From Halopenitus sp041821145 (lineage in GTDB: Archaea > Halobacteriota > Halobacteria > Halobacteriales > Haloferacaceae): a stretch of 64,000 nucleotides of DNA. Below the pieces are notes generated by a model that was not told the DNA's origin, searched no databases, and saw nothing but the letters and a program-made list of their open reading frames with translations. Shown piece after piece: positions 24,152-32,759 of the stretch. Position 1 is the first letter of the stretch. Every line of letters begins with the position of its first letter. The position numbers were made by a program, and so were the translations under genes. The stretch covers positions 62,001 to 126,000 of the forward strand of contig NZ_JBGUBC010000001.1 in the NCBI RefSeq assembly GCF_041821145.1, written 5' to 3'.

Positions 24152-25105
24152 TTAGAAAACGATCCCGGATTGCATCACGGTGATGAGAACCGTTAACACC
24201 GGGACGCTGGCGAGCGTCGTCACGAAGATGGTCGCGGTGAGGTGTTCGGAGGCCACCTTCCCGTCCCGTTCGGGATCGTCGCTGTAGGTGATGGCCAGCG
24301 CGAGCGGCACCACCGCGACCGGGGTCGCCGACAGGACGACGAACGTTCGAGCGATCGTGGGATTGTCGAACGCTAACGCGAGGACGACGGCGATGGCTAC
24401 CGTCGGCGCCACGAACAATCGAAGTGCAGACGGAGAGACGACGCTGGTAAAGGACGTGTGCTCCATGTCGGCCAGTTGCGCACCGACGACGACGAGCATG
24501 AGCGGAATCGACGCTTCACCGACCATCTGAATGGTCTGCATCGCCACCGCCGTGTCCGGAGGAACGACGTCAGCCCACCTCGCGAAGAGAGCGAGGAAAA
24601 TCGCGTATATCAGCGGCAGCCGGAAAACGGAGCGGACTGCACCCCACCCGGTCTCGCCCCCGCCCCGAGAGGCGACGTATACGCCGGCCGTGTACATCAA
24701 AAATGCCTGGACCGTCATCCAGAGAATAGCCGTCGTCCGGCCGACCTCACCGAATGCGAAGGCTGCAAGGGGCACACCATAGAAACCCGCGTTTGGAAAC
24801 ATGGCGGCCAGCACGTCGGCACTTCGAAACGGTTCTGTGACGCCCGCGATCCGGCCGACGCCTTCGGAGACCATCCACATCGCGCCGACGAAGAAAACGA
24901 CGCCGATGACCACTTTAACGAGCACGGCCCCACCCAGTGACGTCGTCGCGAGATTGTGGAACACGAGTGCCGGGAGAAAGGCGTACAGCGCCACGTCATT
25001 GAGGGATTCGAGCGTGATATCGAGCGTCATGGTGATCACGTACCCCAACCCCATGATCGCGAGAATAGGAAGAATAGCCGACGTAAACGCGGAAACGAGC
25101 GACAT
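24152..25105 (-). CDS. AEC-family transporter (auxin efflux carrier-like)
   Basis: 317 residues with about ten membrane helices in two homologous halves. Diagnostic segments are ILPILAIMGLGYVI at the start, FPNAGFYGVPLAAFAFG in the first half and LSATPVAVVPLALA in the second, with the conserved polar residues in the broken helices. AEC/BASS-fold proteins export or import organic acids or other anions; the substrate is unknown. I chose the ATG at 25105 over a longer in-frame start at 25225. The longer start adds a repeat-encoded tail, and a TTTTTTACC box lies about 29 bases upstream of 25105. It stands between the CorC/HlyC remnant and queC. Confidence 0.85.
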   Translation of the reverse strand: MSLVSAFTSAILPILAIMGLGYVITMTLDITLESLNDVALYAFLPALVFHNLATTSLGGAVLVKVVIGVVFFVGAMWMVSEGVGRIAGVTEPFRSADVLAAMFPNAGFYGVPLAAFAFGEVGRTTAILWMTVQAFLMYTAGVYVASRGGGETGWGAVRSVFRLPLIYAIFLALFARWADVVPPDTAVAMQTIQMVGEASIPLMLVVVGAQLADMEHTSFTSVVSPSALRLFVAPTVAIAVVLALAFDNPTIARTFVVLSATPVAVVPLALAITYSDDPERDGKVASEHLTATIFVTTLASVPVLTVLITVMQSGIVF

Positions 25106-25171
25106 CCTTGCGCGGCATATGACGGTCCGGTAAAAAAGGGCTCGGAAACACAGGACCCACAGAACGGTTCC

Positions 25172-25215
25172 AGTGTGTTCGTCGGATCGGGATTTTGTGT
25201 GTTCGTCGGAACGGG
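25172..25215. repeat. Pair of short direct repeats
   Basis: TGTGTTCGTCGGA occurs twice about 26 bases apart (about 25173-25185 and 25199-25211) in the spacer between the AEC transporter and queC. They explain the repeated RSDEHT in the rejected N-terminal extension of the transporter. Function unknown; replication slippage is the simplest origin. Confidence 0.5.
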
Positions 25216-25240
25216 AGGATGTCACTTCGAGATGATTCGG

Positions 25241-25930
25241 TTACGAGAACGTCGGTCGCTCCGCGTACGCGATCGGATCGCGTTCACCCGCGTTCCGGAA
25301 TGCCTCTAACCGGAACGCACACGCATCACACGTCCCGCAGGCGGGTGCTTCGTCCCGGTAACATGACCACGTGATCTCGTACGGGACGCCCAGTTCGAGG
25401 CCTCGCTCAGCGATCTCCGTTTTTGACCAGTCAACGAACGGCGCGATCAGCTCGATTTCCGTGTCGGGTTTCGTACCCACGTCGATGACGTGCTGGAACG
25501 CCGCAAAGAACGCCGGCCGGCAATCCGGATATCCGGAGAAATCCTCGGAATGTGCGCCGATGAATACTGCCGAACAGTCGTTGGCTTCGGCGTACGACGT
25601 CGCCATGGATAGCAGATTTGCGTTCCGGAACGGGACGTACGACGTCGGGATCTCGTCACTATCCGGATTCGCGTCCGGGACGTCCATTTCCGCATCCGTG
25701 AGGCTCGAGGCTCCGATTTGAGAGAGATGTCCGGTCTCGATGTGGAGGAAGTCGGCCGCATCAACCTCCGCAGCGAGTGCGTTCGCGCATTCGTACTCTT
25801 TGTCCTCGGTTCGTTGCCCGTAGGACGTATGGAGCAGGTACGGTTCGTATCCACGGTCCAGTGCCTCATACACTGCCGTCGCACTGTCCATTCCACCGGA
25901 TGCCAGAATGGCTGCTCGGTCGTTACTCAT
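25241..25930 (-). CDS. queC: 7-cyano-7-deazaguanine (preQ0) synthase
   Basis: 229-residue ATP-dependent ligase that turns 7-carboxy-7-deazaguanine plus ammonia into preQ0, the precursor of archaeosine in tRNA. The PP-loop is ASGGMDSA (about 9-16), the substrate pocket includes YVPFRNANLL, and the zinc site is the cysteine set in CYRDEAPACGTCDAC. All key residues are present. It is the last gene of queD-queE-queC, separated from queE by about 105 bases. This step closes the pathway whose first two enzymes lie just upstream. Confidence 0.95.
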   Translation of the reverse strand: MSNDRAAILASGGMDSATAVYEALDRGYEPYLLHTSYGQRTEDKEYECANALAAEVDAADFLHIETGHLSQIGASSLTDAEMDVPDANPDSDEIPTSYVPFRNANLLSMATSYAEANDCSAVFIGAHSEDFSGYPDCRPAFFAAFQHVIDVGTKPDTEIELIAPFVDWSKTEIAERGLELGVPYEITWSCYRDEAPACGTCDACAFRLEAFRNAGERDPIAYAERPTFS

Positions 25931-26035
25931 GTGTGGATGTCGTCGGCGATGTCGGTCGGTGATTCTCAGCGGTGCGTTTCTGCGCTCGACCAGACGTGGA
26001 CGGCCCGGTGCCGGCCTCGTGGGTGTGTCGTGTCA

Positions 26036-26812
26036 TCATGTTCCTGGAGCGTCGTTCCACAACGCAACGTGAAGTCGGGGTGTGTACCGGTACCCGTGTT
26101 CCATGGCGAGTTCCGCGACGTCGCTTCGCGTTCCAGCCAACTGCTCACGCGTCATCCCCTCCGGCATGAGCAGCACGTCATCGTTCGGGACGTCCGTCAC
26201 CGTCGATTCACGGACGCGTTCGACGAGGTCAGTGATTTCGGGAAGGTCCGTCTCGTCAGTGACGACGAATTTTAATTGGCTGTCGTAGGCGTCCACGAGC
26301 GCTGTGAGTGCGTCCATGTCGAGACGACGGTCCGCATGTTTGTCCGCCCACCCCCCGTCGCCGTTCGGGTCACGTTCCGGTGTCGGAGTGCTGCTTGCGA
26401 GTTTCGGACTGATACTCGCCAAATCGATCGCCGCGTCCCGGTAGATCGTCCCATTCGTCTCCACCGTCGTGTGATACCCGTAGTCCGCAAGTTCGTCCAA
26501 CAACGCCACTGACTGCGCGTGAATCAACGGTTCCCCACCGGTGAACACGACGTGGTCGGCCTGCTCGTACGACCGGACGTCGTCAACGATCGACTCGATA
26601 TCCAGCCACGCCCCGGTCGGCTCCCAGGACGTGTGGTATGAATCACAGAACCAACACCGGAGATTACAGCCGGAGGTCCGAACGAACACGGACGGCACGC
26701 CGGCGAGCGCCCCCTCACCTTGGATCGAGTAGAACACCTCGTTAATCGGAAGGCCCTCATCAGTCGCCGCAGCGTCCGCTGTGAGGTCCCCAACGTCGTT
26801 AGCAACCGGCAT
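26036..26812 (-). CDS. queE: 7-carboxy-7-deazaguanine synthase (radical SAM)
   Basis: 258-residue radical SAM enzyme converting 6-carboxytetrahydropterin to 7-carboxy-7-deazaguanine. The 4Fe-4S ligands are Cys49, Cys53 and Cys56 (GCNLRCWFC), preceded by the substrate/SAM-binding SIQGEG, with TGGEP for SAM binding. An extra N-terminal stretch of about 20 residues precedes the family core, and a Pro/Gly-rich insert lies near residue 140. Its ATG overlaps the queD stop by one base (TAATG), so the two are translationally coupled. Confidence 0.95.
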   Translation of the reverse strand: MPVANDVGDLTADAAATDEGLPINEVFYSIQGEGALAGVPSVFVRTSGCNLRCWFCDSYHTSWEPTGAWLDIESIVDDVRSYEQADHVVFTGGEPLIHAQSVALLDELADYGYHTTVETNGTIYRDAAIDLASISPKLASSTPTPERDPNGDGGWADKHADRRLDMDALTALVDAYDSQLKFVVTDETDLPEITDLVERVRESTVTDVPNDDVLLMPEGMTREQLAGTRSDVAELAMEHGYRYTPRLHVALWNDAPGT

Positions 26813-27273
26813 TAGTACGTTGCACAGAGCTCCCCGGTCTCTCGAACCGTCGCCGAAACGTTCGAAACCGTGTCCGGAAACGCTTCGATCAGACGGTCTT
26901 CGAGGAGCACCCCCATCACTTCTGCCGTCGGCGGGTGATCCAACACGACGAGCGACTCCTCATCGCCCGAGGCTTCGAACGCCTCTACAAGCGGGTCCCC
27001 CCGTTCAACGAGAAACATGTGGTCCCAGTCGTTTATTACGTCCGTCACGTCGCCCTTGTCGACGACCCAGCCCTCCTCGGTGAGCGTCCCTGTCACTTCG
27101 ACCGTGATCTCGTAGTTGTGCCCGTGGGGTCGCGAGCATTTCCCATCGTGATGCAGAATCCGATGACCCGAACTGATCCTGATCGGGGTATCCTCCCCGA
27201 TCAACAGGGTGCGTTCGCCCGTCTCATCGAGAGGCGTCGCCTCTCGATCATCCTCCAATAAGCTTTGAGTCAT
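26812..27273 (-). CDS. queD: 6-carboxy-tetrahydropterin synthase
   Basis: 153 residues. It converts 7,8-dihydroneopterin triphosphate into 6-carboxytetrahydropterin, the entry to preQ0/archaeosine. Zinc ligands are His37, His50 and His52 (SGHRI, HGHNY), and the catalytic Cys46 lies in GKCSRPHGH. The start at 27273 is supported by a strong TTTATATA box about 26 bases upstream, so the mRNA is leaderless. The start codon itself sits in the centre of an inverted repeat (27263-27281). This gene heads the queD-queE-queC group. Confidence 0.94.
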   Translation of the reverse strand: MTQSLLEDDREATPLDETGERTLLIGEDTPIRISSGHRILHHDGKCSRPHGHNYEITVEVTGTLTEEGWVVDKGDVTDVINDWDHMFLVERGDPLVEAFEASGDEESLVVLDHPPTAEVMGVLLEDRLIEAFPDTVSNVSATVRETGELCATY

Positions 27274-27281
27274 ACTCAAAG
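27263..27281. promoter_or_regulatory. Inverted repeat centred on the queD start codon
   Basis: CTTTGAGT-CAT-ACTCAAAG has perfect 8-base arms; the 3-base centre is the ATG (minus strand) of queD. The TATA box TTTATATA lies about 26 bases upstream, so the repeat covers the expected transcription start. An additional AATATTGAGT half-site follows at 27301-27310. Position and symmetry suggest a repressor site controlling preQ0 synthesis. Confidence 0.55.
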
Positions 27282-27391
27282 AATACTCGGCGAATATATA
27301 AATATTGAGTTTCGGCACCCATCGAACGCGATTCGCTAAATACACATCGAGGGGACACGACTCGTAGACGCCGGTATCAGCGGAGCAGTAG

Positions 27392-27817
27392 CTACTCGCT
27401 TGTAGTCCCGGTGACGGTAACTGGACGATCGGTTTTGAGAAGCACGGACTGTGTTATGCTTCCGAAAAGGACCTTCCCCGCGGGCGATTGTTTGCGCCCA
27501 CCGAGCACGATGAGATCCACGTCCTCTCTGTCGGCATCCTCGATGATCCCCTGCGCCGTGTCGCCGCTCTCTTCAAGCAGCCTCACGTCAACGTCCTTCT
27601 CCTCGAGATACTCGGTCGCGCGACGGACCGATCCGACCCGCCCGATCGTTCGCTCAAATTCCTTGAGTTCCTCGGGCGCCGACCCTGATTCTCCCTGGAA
27701 CACGAACATCAAGATCACCTCGACGGTTTCAGCGGCAGTAGGCAGAGACGCAACGAACTTCGCTTGATTGAGTGCGCGTTCTTCGTTCGAGTCTACCGGC
27801 ATCAGAATTCGATACAT
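27392..27817 (-). CDS. UspA-type universal stress protein
   Basis: 141-residue single Usp domain. The N-terminus reads MYRILMPVDSNEERALNQA, and the ATP-binding glycine motif appears as LGGRKQSPAGKVLFGSIT, indicating the nucleotide-binding subtype. Such proteins usually dimerise and accumulate under stress; a specific role cannot be read from the context. I chose the ATG at 27817 because it gives the standard N-terminus and has an A/T-rich GAAAATTTGA about 27 bases upstream. An in-frame ATG at 27856 would add 13 residues. It lies upstream of queD on the same strand but in a separate unit. Confidence 0.88.
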   Translation of the reverse strand: MYRILMPVDSNEERALNQAKFVASLPTAAETVEVILMFVFQGESGSAPEELKEFERTIGRVGSVRRATEYLEEKDVDVRLLEESGDTAQGIIEDADREDVDLIVLGGRKQSPAGKVLFGSITQSVLLKTDRPVTVTGTTSE

Positions 27818-27947
27818 GACCCCGGGTTTATCGTATACAATCATCAAATTTTCCATGATTTCTCACGAGTGGAGGGTGACCGGCGGCGGCTCTCACTGGA
27901 GTGACCGGACGTATCAGCGAACGGGGTTGGATTCGATGATGTGCGCG

Positions 27948-29390
27948 TCAATCGTTCCAGTGCTTGAACGTTCGGAACTCCGTGGCGATGTCCGTGACGT
28001 CGGTCGGTTCGAGTGAGCCCCGTTCGGTGACGATCTCGTCGATACGATCGGGTGGTGTCACATCGAAGATCGGATTCAAGACGTCGAGCGGCGAATCACC
28101 ATCGTATACCGCTGATCGATCGCCGGACGCCAGAGTCACCGCCTCGCGGGTCGAGATCTTATCAGTAGCGGTCACGACCGTGACCGGAACGCCGTCTCGA
28201 TCGGCGGCGAGTGCCATACTCCGTGTTCCCGTCTTGTTCACAACGGAGCCGTCAGAGGCCACCGTATCCGCGCCGACCACCACGCGGTCGACATCCTCTC
28301 GTGAGAGGACGTGCGCGACGGCAGCGTCGGTATGGACCACCACGGGACAGTCGACGTCGTCGGCTGTGACCAGTTCCTCGGCGACGTCGATCCCCTCTCG
28401 GTCCGGCCGTGACTCGGCGACGAACACACGCGACGGAGTCCCCTCGCGAAGGGCATCGAGAACGGTCCCCGACCGTGAAAGCGTCATCACGGTCCCGTCG
28501 ATCCGCTCGCTCGCGTTCGCCGCGGCGGCGGCGTCGGCTTCGAATGCGCGATCGATGTTCGACAGCGTCGACTCGAGGACGGCCGGTGCGCCGGCAGTCG
28601 CGCTCCCGACGTCGGACGTGTCCCTCGCTTCGGTCATCGTCCGGTTCACTCGGTTTCGGAGGACGGCCATCGACGGCCGGGCGTCGAGCAACTGACGGGC
28701 GAGATCCGCGAGTTCGTCCCACTCACCTTCGGGATCGGTGTCGAACGCGCGGGTACTCGTATCTGGGACCATCCGTTTCTCGTTGACGCCGTTTCGAGGC
28801 GATGAGGACGACGCCGTCCTTCCGCGCTCGGCGATGAGTAGCCCGGCCCGGTCGCGAAGCACCGCAAGTGCACGAATCGACAGGACTGCCGCTCCATGCT
28901 CCTCGTCAGCCGCAATCGAGGTGACCGTCGGAGCGACACGCTCGTAGGCCGTCCAGAGTTCGGGAACCGTCTTTCGGCCGTCGACGGCATCCTCGCGTTC
29001 GATATCGATATCGATATCGAGAGTCAACATCACGGTCGGCAAAACCCACTCGAAGGCGTCGTGTTCGTCGCTCAGTTCGATCTCGCGTTCCGCACAGTCG
29101 AACAGATACGGATGGACGGCCCACGTCCGCCCCACGTCCGGGTCCTCGAACCGGACCGGCTCACCGGAGCGAACGAACGAAACCTCCTCACCGACTTCGA
29201 GGCCGGTCTCCTCGCGGATCTCGACACGGACCTGCTCGTCCGGGTCGCCCTCGGCGAAGCCGGAGACACCACCCCACTGGCCCGAATAGGTTCCAACGGC
29301 GTTACTGCGGCGCATGAGCAGTACCTCACCACGGCTGCGGAGAAACGCGGTGACGACGGCCGTCGATCCGTCCCCGGTAGCATCAGTCAT
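27948..29390 (-). CDS. Nudix domain fused to eIF2B/ribose-bisphosphate isomerase-like domain
   Basis: 480-residue fusion. Residues about 5-130 form a Nudix hydrolase domain; its box (GFAEGDPDEQVRVEIREETG) is one residue shorter than consensus and has Val where Arg is usual before the first catalytic Glu. From about 155 on, an eIF2B-alpha/RBP-isomerase fold follows (ERIDGTVMTLSRSGTVLDAL, VVVGADTVASDGSVVNKTGT). The isomerase family includes the archaeal AMP-pathway ribose-1,5-bisphosphate isomerase and MtnA, so a nucleotide or sugar-phosphate salvage role is plausible. I used the ATG at 29390; GTG or ATG at 29402 is possible. Confidence 0.85.
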   Translation of the reverse strand: MTDATGDGSTAVVTAFLRSRGEVLLMRRSNAVGTYSGQWGGVSGFAEGDPDEQVRVEIREETGLEVGEEVSFVRSGEPVRFEDPDVGRTWAVHPYLFDCAEREIELSDEHDAFEWVLPTVMLTLDIDIDIEREDAVDGRKTVPELWTAYERVAPTVTSIAADEEHGAAVLSIRALAVLRDRAGLLIAERGRTASSSSPRNGVNEKRMVPDTSTRAFDTDPEGEWDELADLARQLLDARPSMAVLRNRVNRTMTEARDTSDVGSATAGAPAVLESTLSNIDRAFEADAAAAANASERIDGTVMTLSRSGTVLDALREGTPSRVFVAESRPDREGIDVAEELVTADDVDCPVVVHTDAAVAHVLSREDVDRVVVGADTVASDGSVVNKTGTRSMALAADRDGVPVTVVTATDKISTREAVTLASGDRSAVYDGDSPLDVLNPIFDVTPPDRIDEIVTERGSLEPTDVTDIATEFRTFKHWND

Positions 29391-29564
29391 AGGGAACCCC
29401 AAACGAGCCAGAAGGGTGTTGTTTTCGGACGTACTCCGTCCCCGGTGTTCGCCCCGGATTCTCTCGGCCGACGATTCCGCACTTCGTCTCGGTTCCGAAG
29501 AGGTCGACGGATTCGCTGCTGCCGGGGAAATTTACTTCTCCCTTCCAACGCCAGATAGAGGGAC

Positions 29565-32500
29565 GTGACTGACGAGTTCATCTACGGGCCCGCTTACGAG
29601 CCGCTACAGACACACGCATTCGAGAGCGCCGACGCCATCGCTGACGACGCTCCGACGAGCATCCTATGGCTCGAACGAAACGACCACCGCATGGACCAGG
29701 TGGCCGACGCCTGGGCCCGTGACCGAGATCCACTCCGACTCGAAGTGACCGGTCTCGATCAGCTGGTGGGTGAGTGCTACGAGGCGCTCACTGGTCCACG
29801 CACCCTCCTCGATGCACTCACGCGACGCCAACTCGTCGACGAGGCGCTCCGAACGCTCGAGAACGACCACGTACTCGACGACGCCCATCGCCATCGCGAT
29901 GCGGTGCTTGATGTCGTTACCACGCTCGAAGCCGACGGCTACGACACGACGGACGCCATCGAATCACTCCTCGCGGAGAGCACCGTTCCCGACCGCGCAG
30001 CCGAAGTGCTCGAAACCACGTACGATCGGTTCGCCGACGACCGGAGCCGGACGATGACCGGCGAAGAGTACATTCAAAGTCAGGCCTATCGGCGGGTGCT
30101 CGAAGCCGACGACTCCATGGCGGATCTACTCCCGCACGCCGACGTCGTCGTGGTCTCCGGGTACTACGATCTCTCGACCAATCAACGCGCCATCATCGAC
30201 CGACTCGCCGACTCGATCCCGAGTATCACGCTGCTTCCGTTAGTGAACGACCGTCCGAACGCCGGCGCCGACGCAGTCGCGGCGGATGCAGCCGCGTTCT
30301 ACCGCGAGCATGCCGATGATATCCGTCACGTGACGCCCGATCAACCGGCGCCACTCGTCGGGCCTGCAAGCCGGCTCTACACGCCGGGCGACGACTCCGA
30401 CTACGAACTCACGGAGGGGGTTCTCCGGTGGGTCCAAGCGCCGACACCTGACCGTGAGATCCGACGAGTCGCCCGCTCGCTCCGGAAGCGTCTCGCCGAC
30501 GACGAGGTCGACCCAAACGACGTGTTAGTCGTCGTCCCTGGACTCATCTCCTACCGCGAACACGTCGAGGACCTCATCCCAGCCCACGGCGTCGAGACGG
30601 TTAGCGTCGCCAACAAACTGCTGTACCAGACGAACGTCGGTACCGCGATGCTTGATCTCGTCACCGCCTGCAAGGGCGATCCCGGAGCGGAGCTGTTGGC
30701 CCGACTCGCGACCAATCCCACCGTGAGACTCGACGGAGTCGACGGCGCGGAAGTCGCCGACCTCGCACGTCGTCTCCCCACCGACGATCACGAACGACTC
30801 CTGACGGAACTCGACGACGACTCCAGAACCACCGTCGAGGAGCTGCTCACCGTAACGGATCGGGTCACCGACGCGGCCGGCGTTGCCACCCTCGACGCGC
30901 TTCGAACCCTCTTCGATCATGTCGCCCTGGAGACGAACGTTGAGACCATCAACGAGGAGGCGGAGACGTTCGACGCCGAAATGGAGAGCCGAGCCTACAG
31001 CCGGGTCGATCGCGTGCTGGACGCCATCGAACGGGTCGTCCGAACGCTCGAGGTGGACGAGGTGTTCGGCCGGGTGAGCAACGAGCTTGATCAGGTTCGC
31101 GTGCCGCCCCCACGAAACGCGACCGACGGCGCCATCGAGGTCGTCGGACCTCGCGACGCGTTCATGCAGTCGTACGATCACCTCTATCTGGTCGGGATGA
31201 CGACTCGAGACAGCCCCCCAAATCAGGACCGCCCACGCTTTTTCGAGGAACTCGAGGACGGCCTGACAGGCGTTGACGCAACGACTGACAGGGAGGTCGC
31301 TCGCTACCAGTTCGCGACGATGCTCGCGAGTGCGAACAGCGTCTTCATCACGACGCCGCGATCGACCGTGGACGACGACCCGCTTCTCGAATCCGCTCTG
31401 CTCGATGAACTCACTCGCGTCACCGATCTCGAACCCACCGATCACGACCTCGGGAACGGCTACCGCGAGGACGTTCAACGCGCCGTCGGCCGAACGAGTG
31501 ACAGCCGGGCAGCCAGCGACGCCGTCGAGCAAGCCCACGGAGCAGGCGTCTTTGACGACGACGTGATGACCCGAGTCCGCCGCGGCGTCAGGTGTGCGGA
31601 ACACCGCAGGGAACCCACCCGAACCGAGCACGATGGGCTTCTCGATCCCGAGACGGTCGACGCGCTCCATCCACCCGACGAGCGTGAACCCTACAGTCCG
31701 ACACGACTCACACAGTACGCACGATGTGGGTTCAGATACTACATGGAACGAGTGCTGGACATCGAAGCGCCCGAGGAGTATAAACTGGAACCGGATCCGC
31801 TCGATCTCGGATCCCTCGTCCATGCGATCCTCGAGGGGTTCTATACCGACCTCCAGGACACCCCCGGTGATCCCGTCGACCTCGCCACCCACGATCCCGT
31901 CGATCTCGAAGCCCGGATGGTGGCCGCCGGCGAGCGGGCGCTTGCGGAGCAAGTCCTGCCGTTCGACGATACCTTCTACGATCGGTGGTTGCGGGCGCTG
32001 TTCGCCGGTCTCGCTGACCCCGAACGCAACGATTACTACCACGCTGACGAGGCCGGCATTCACGCGCCATCTCGGGGACTGCTGGGGCGATTCCTCGATG
32101 CCGAACGCGATCGGGACGACGATCCGGGCTGGTTCGAGGTCGGAATGGATCTGAGTGACGACGAGGACGCGACGTTCGACCTCGAACTGCCCGACGGACG
32201 AACCGTCCCGATCGGTGGCCGTATCGACCGTGTCACCGTCGATCGCACCGATGAACCGGCTACGGGCCTCGTTCACGACTACAAGACCGGCGATCGGTCA
32301 CCACGATCGACGATCGACGGCATCGAGTTCCAACTGCCGCTGTATGCGCTCGCCGCTGGGCATCAGCTCGAACGCGAGGGCGTCGAAACCCCGCTTGATG
32401 CGGCGTTCTACGTCCTCGATCCACCCGACGACGTGAGCGAGAAGTGGACGCTTCGCTACTACCTCTCGCGGTACGGTGACGCGACCGACGAGGACTACGA

Positions 32501-32759
32501 ACGCTTCATCGAGGCCGTGACACCACGCCGTGTCCGATCCATCGTCGACGGTATCGAGGGCGGTGCATTTGAGCCCACGGTGCTCGATGAGGACACCGCC
32601 AAGTGCCAATACTGTGAGTATAGCGACATCTGCGACGTTCGCTACCACCAGCGACGTGCGGTCGTCGATGCTATCGATGCCGACGACCGCCCCGGATACG
32701 TTCCCCGCTATGCTCGCGAGGAGTCGCTTCTCGACCAGTTCGGAGGTGGCGATCGATGA
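29565..32759 (+). CDS. AddB/RecB-family exonuclease subunit
   Basis: 1064 residues. The N-terminal two thirds is a helicase-like fold without an intact Walker A motif, as in AddB. The C-terminal PD-(D/E)XK nuclease shows LGSLVHAILEGFY, IGGRIDRV and VHDYKTGDRS, then the QLPLYALA helix. Cysteines in QYARCGFRYYM and CQYCEYSDIC fit the AddB-type 4Fe-4S cluster that pins the nuclease domain. It would form a heterodimer with the downstream AddA-like helicase, with start overlapping by 4 bases (ATGA), for processing double-strand DNA breaks. The start codon is GTG. Resemblance to bacterial AddAB suggests ancient transfer; unverified. Confidence 0.85.
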   Translation: MTDEFIYGPAYEPLQTHAFESADAIADDAPTSILWLERNDHRMDQVADAWARDRDPLRLEVTGLDQLVGECYEALTGPRTLLDALTRRQLVDEALRTLENDHVLDDAHRHRDAVLDVVTTLEADGYDTTDAIESLLAESTVPDRAAEVLETTYDRFADDRSRTMTGEEYIQSQAYRRVLEADDSMADLLPHADVVVVSGYYDLSTNQRAIIDRLADSIPSITLLPLVNDRPNAGADAVAADAAAFYREHADDIRHVTPDQPAPLVGPASRLYTPGDDSDYELTEGVLRWVQAPTPDREIRRVARSLRKRLADDEVDPNDVLVVVPGLISYREHVEDLIPAHGVETVSVANKLLYQTNVGTAMLDLVTACKGDPGAELLARLATNPTVRLDGVDGAEVADLARRLPTDDHERLLTELDDDSRTTVEELLTVTDRVTDAAGVATLDALRTLFDHVALETNVETINEEAETFDAEMESRAYSRVDRVLDAIERVVRTLEVDEVFGRVSNELDQVRVPPPRNATDGAIEVVGPRDAFMQSYDHLYLVGMTTRDSPPNQDRPRFFEELEDGLTGVDATTDREVARYQFATMLASANSVFITTPRSTVDDDPLLESALLDELTRVTDLEPTDHDLGNGYREDVQRAVGRTSDSRAASDAVEQAHGAGVFDDDVMTRVRRGVRCAEHRREPTRTEHDGLLDPETVDALHPPDEREPYSPTRLTQYARCGFRYYMERVLDIEAPEEYKLEPDPLDLGSLVHAILEGFYTDLQDTPGDPVDLATHDPVDLEARMVAAGERALAEQVLPFDDTFYDRWLRALFAGLADPERNDYYHADEAGIHAPSRGLLGRFLDAERDRDDDPGWFEVGMDLSDDEDATFDLELPDGRTVPIGGRIDRVTVDRTDEPATGLVHDYKTGDRSPRSTIDGIEFQLPLYALAAGHQLEREGVETPLDAAFYVLDPPDDVSEKWTLRYYLSRYGDATDEDYERFIEAVTPRRVRSIVDGIEGGAFEPTVLDEDTAKCQYCEYSDICDVRYHQRRAVVDAIDADDRPGYVPRYAREESLLDQFGGGDR

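Noticed and set aside
24152..25225. Longer start of the AEC transporter at 25225
   Set aside because: The added 40 residues come from a short direct repeat and lie upstream of the promoter-like TTTTTTACC.
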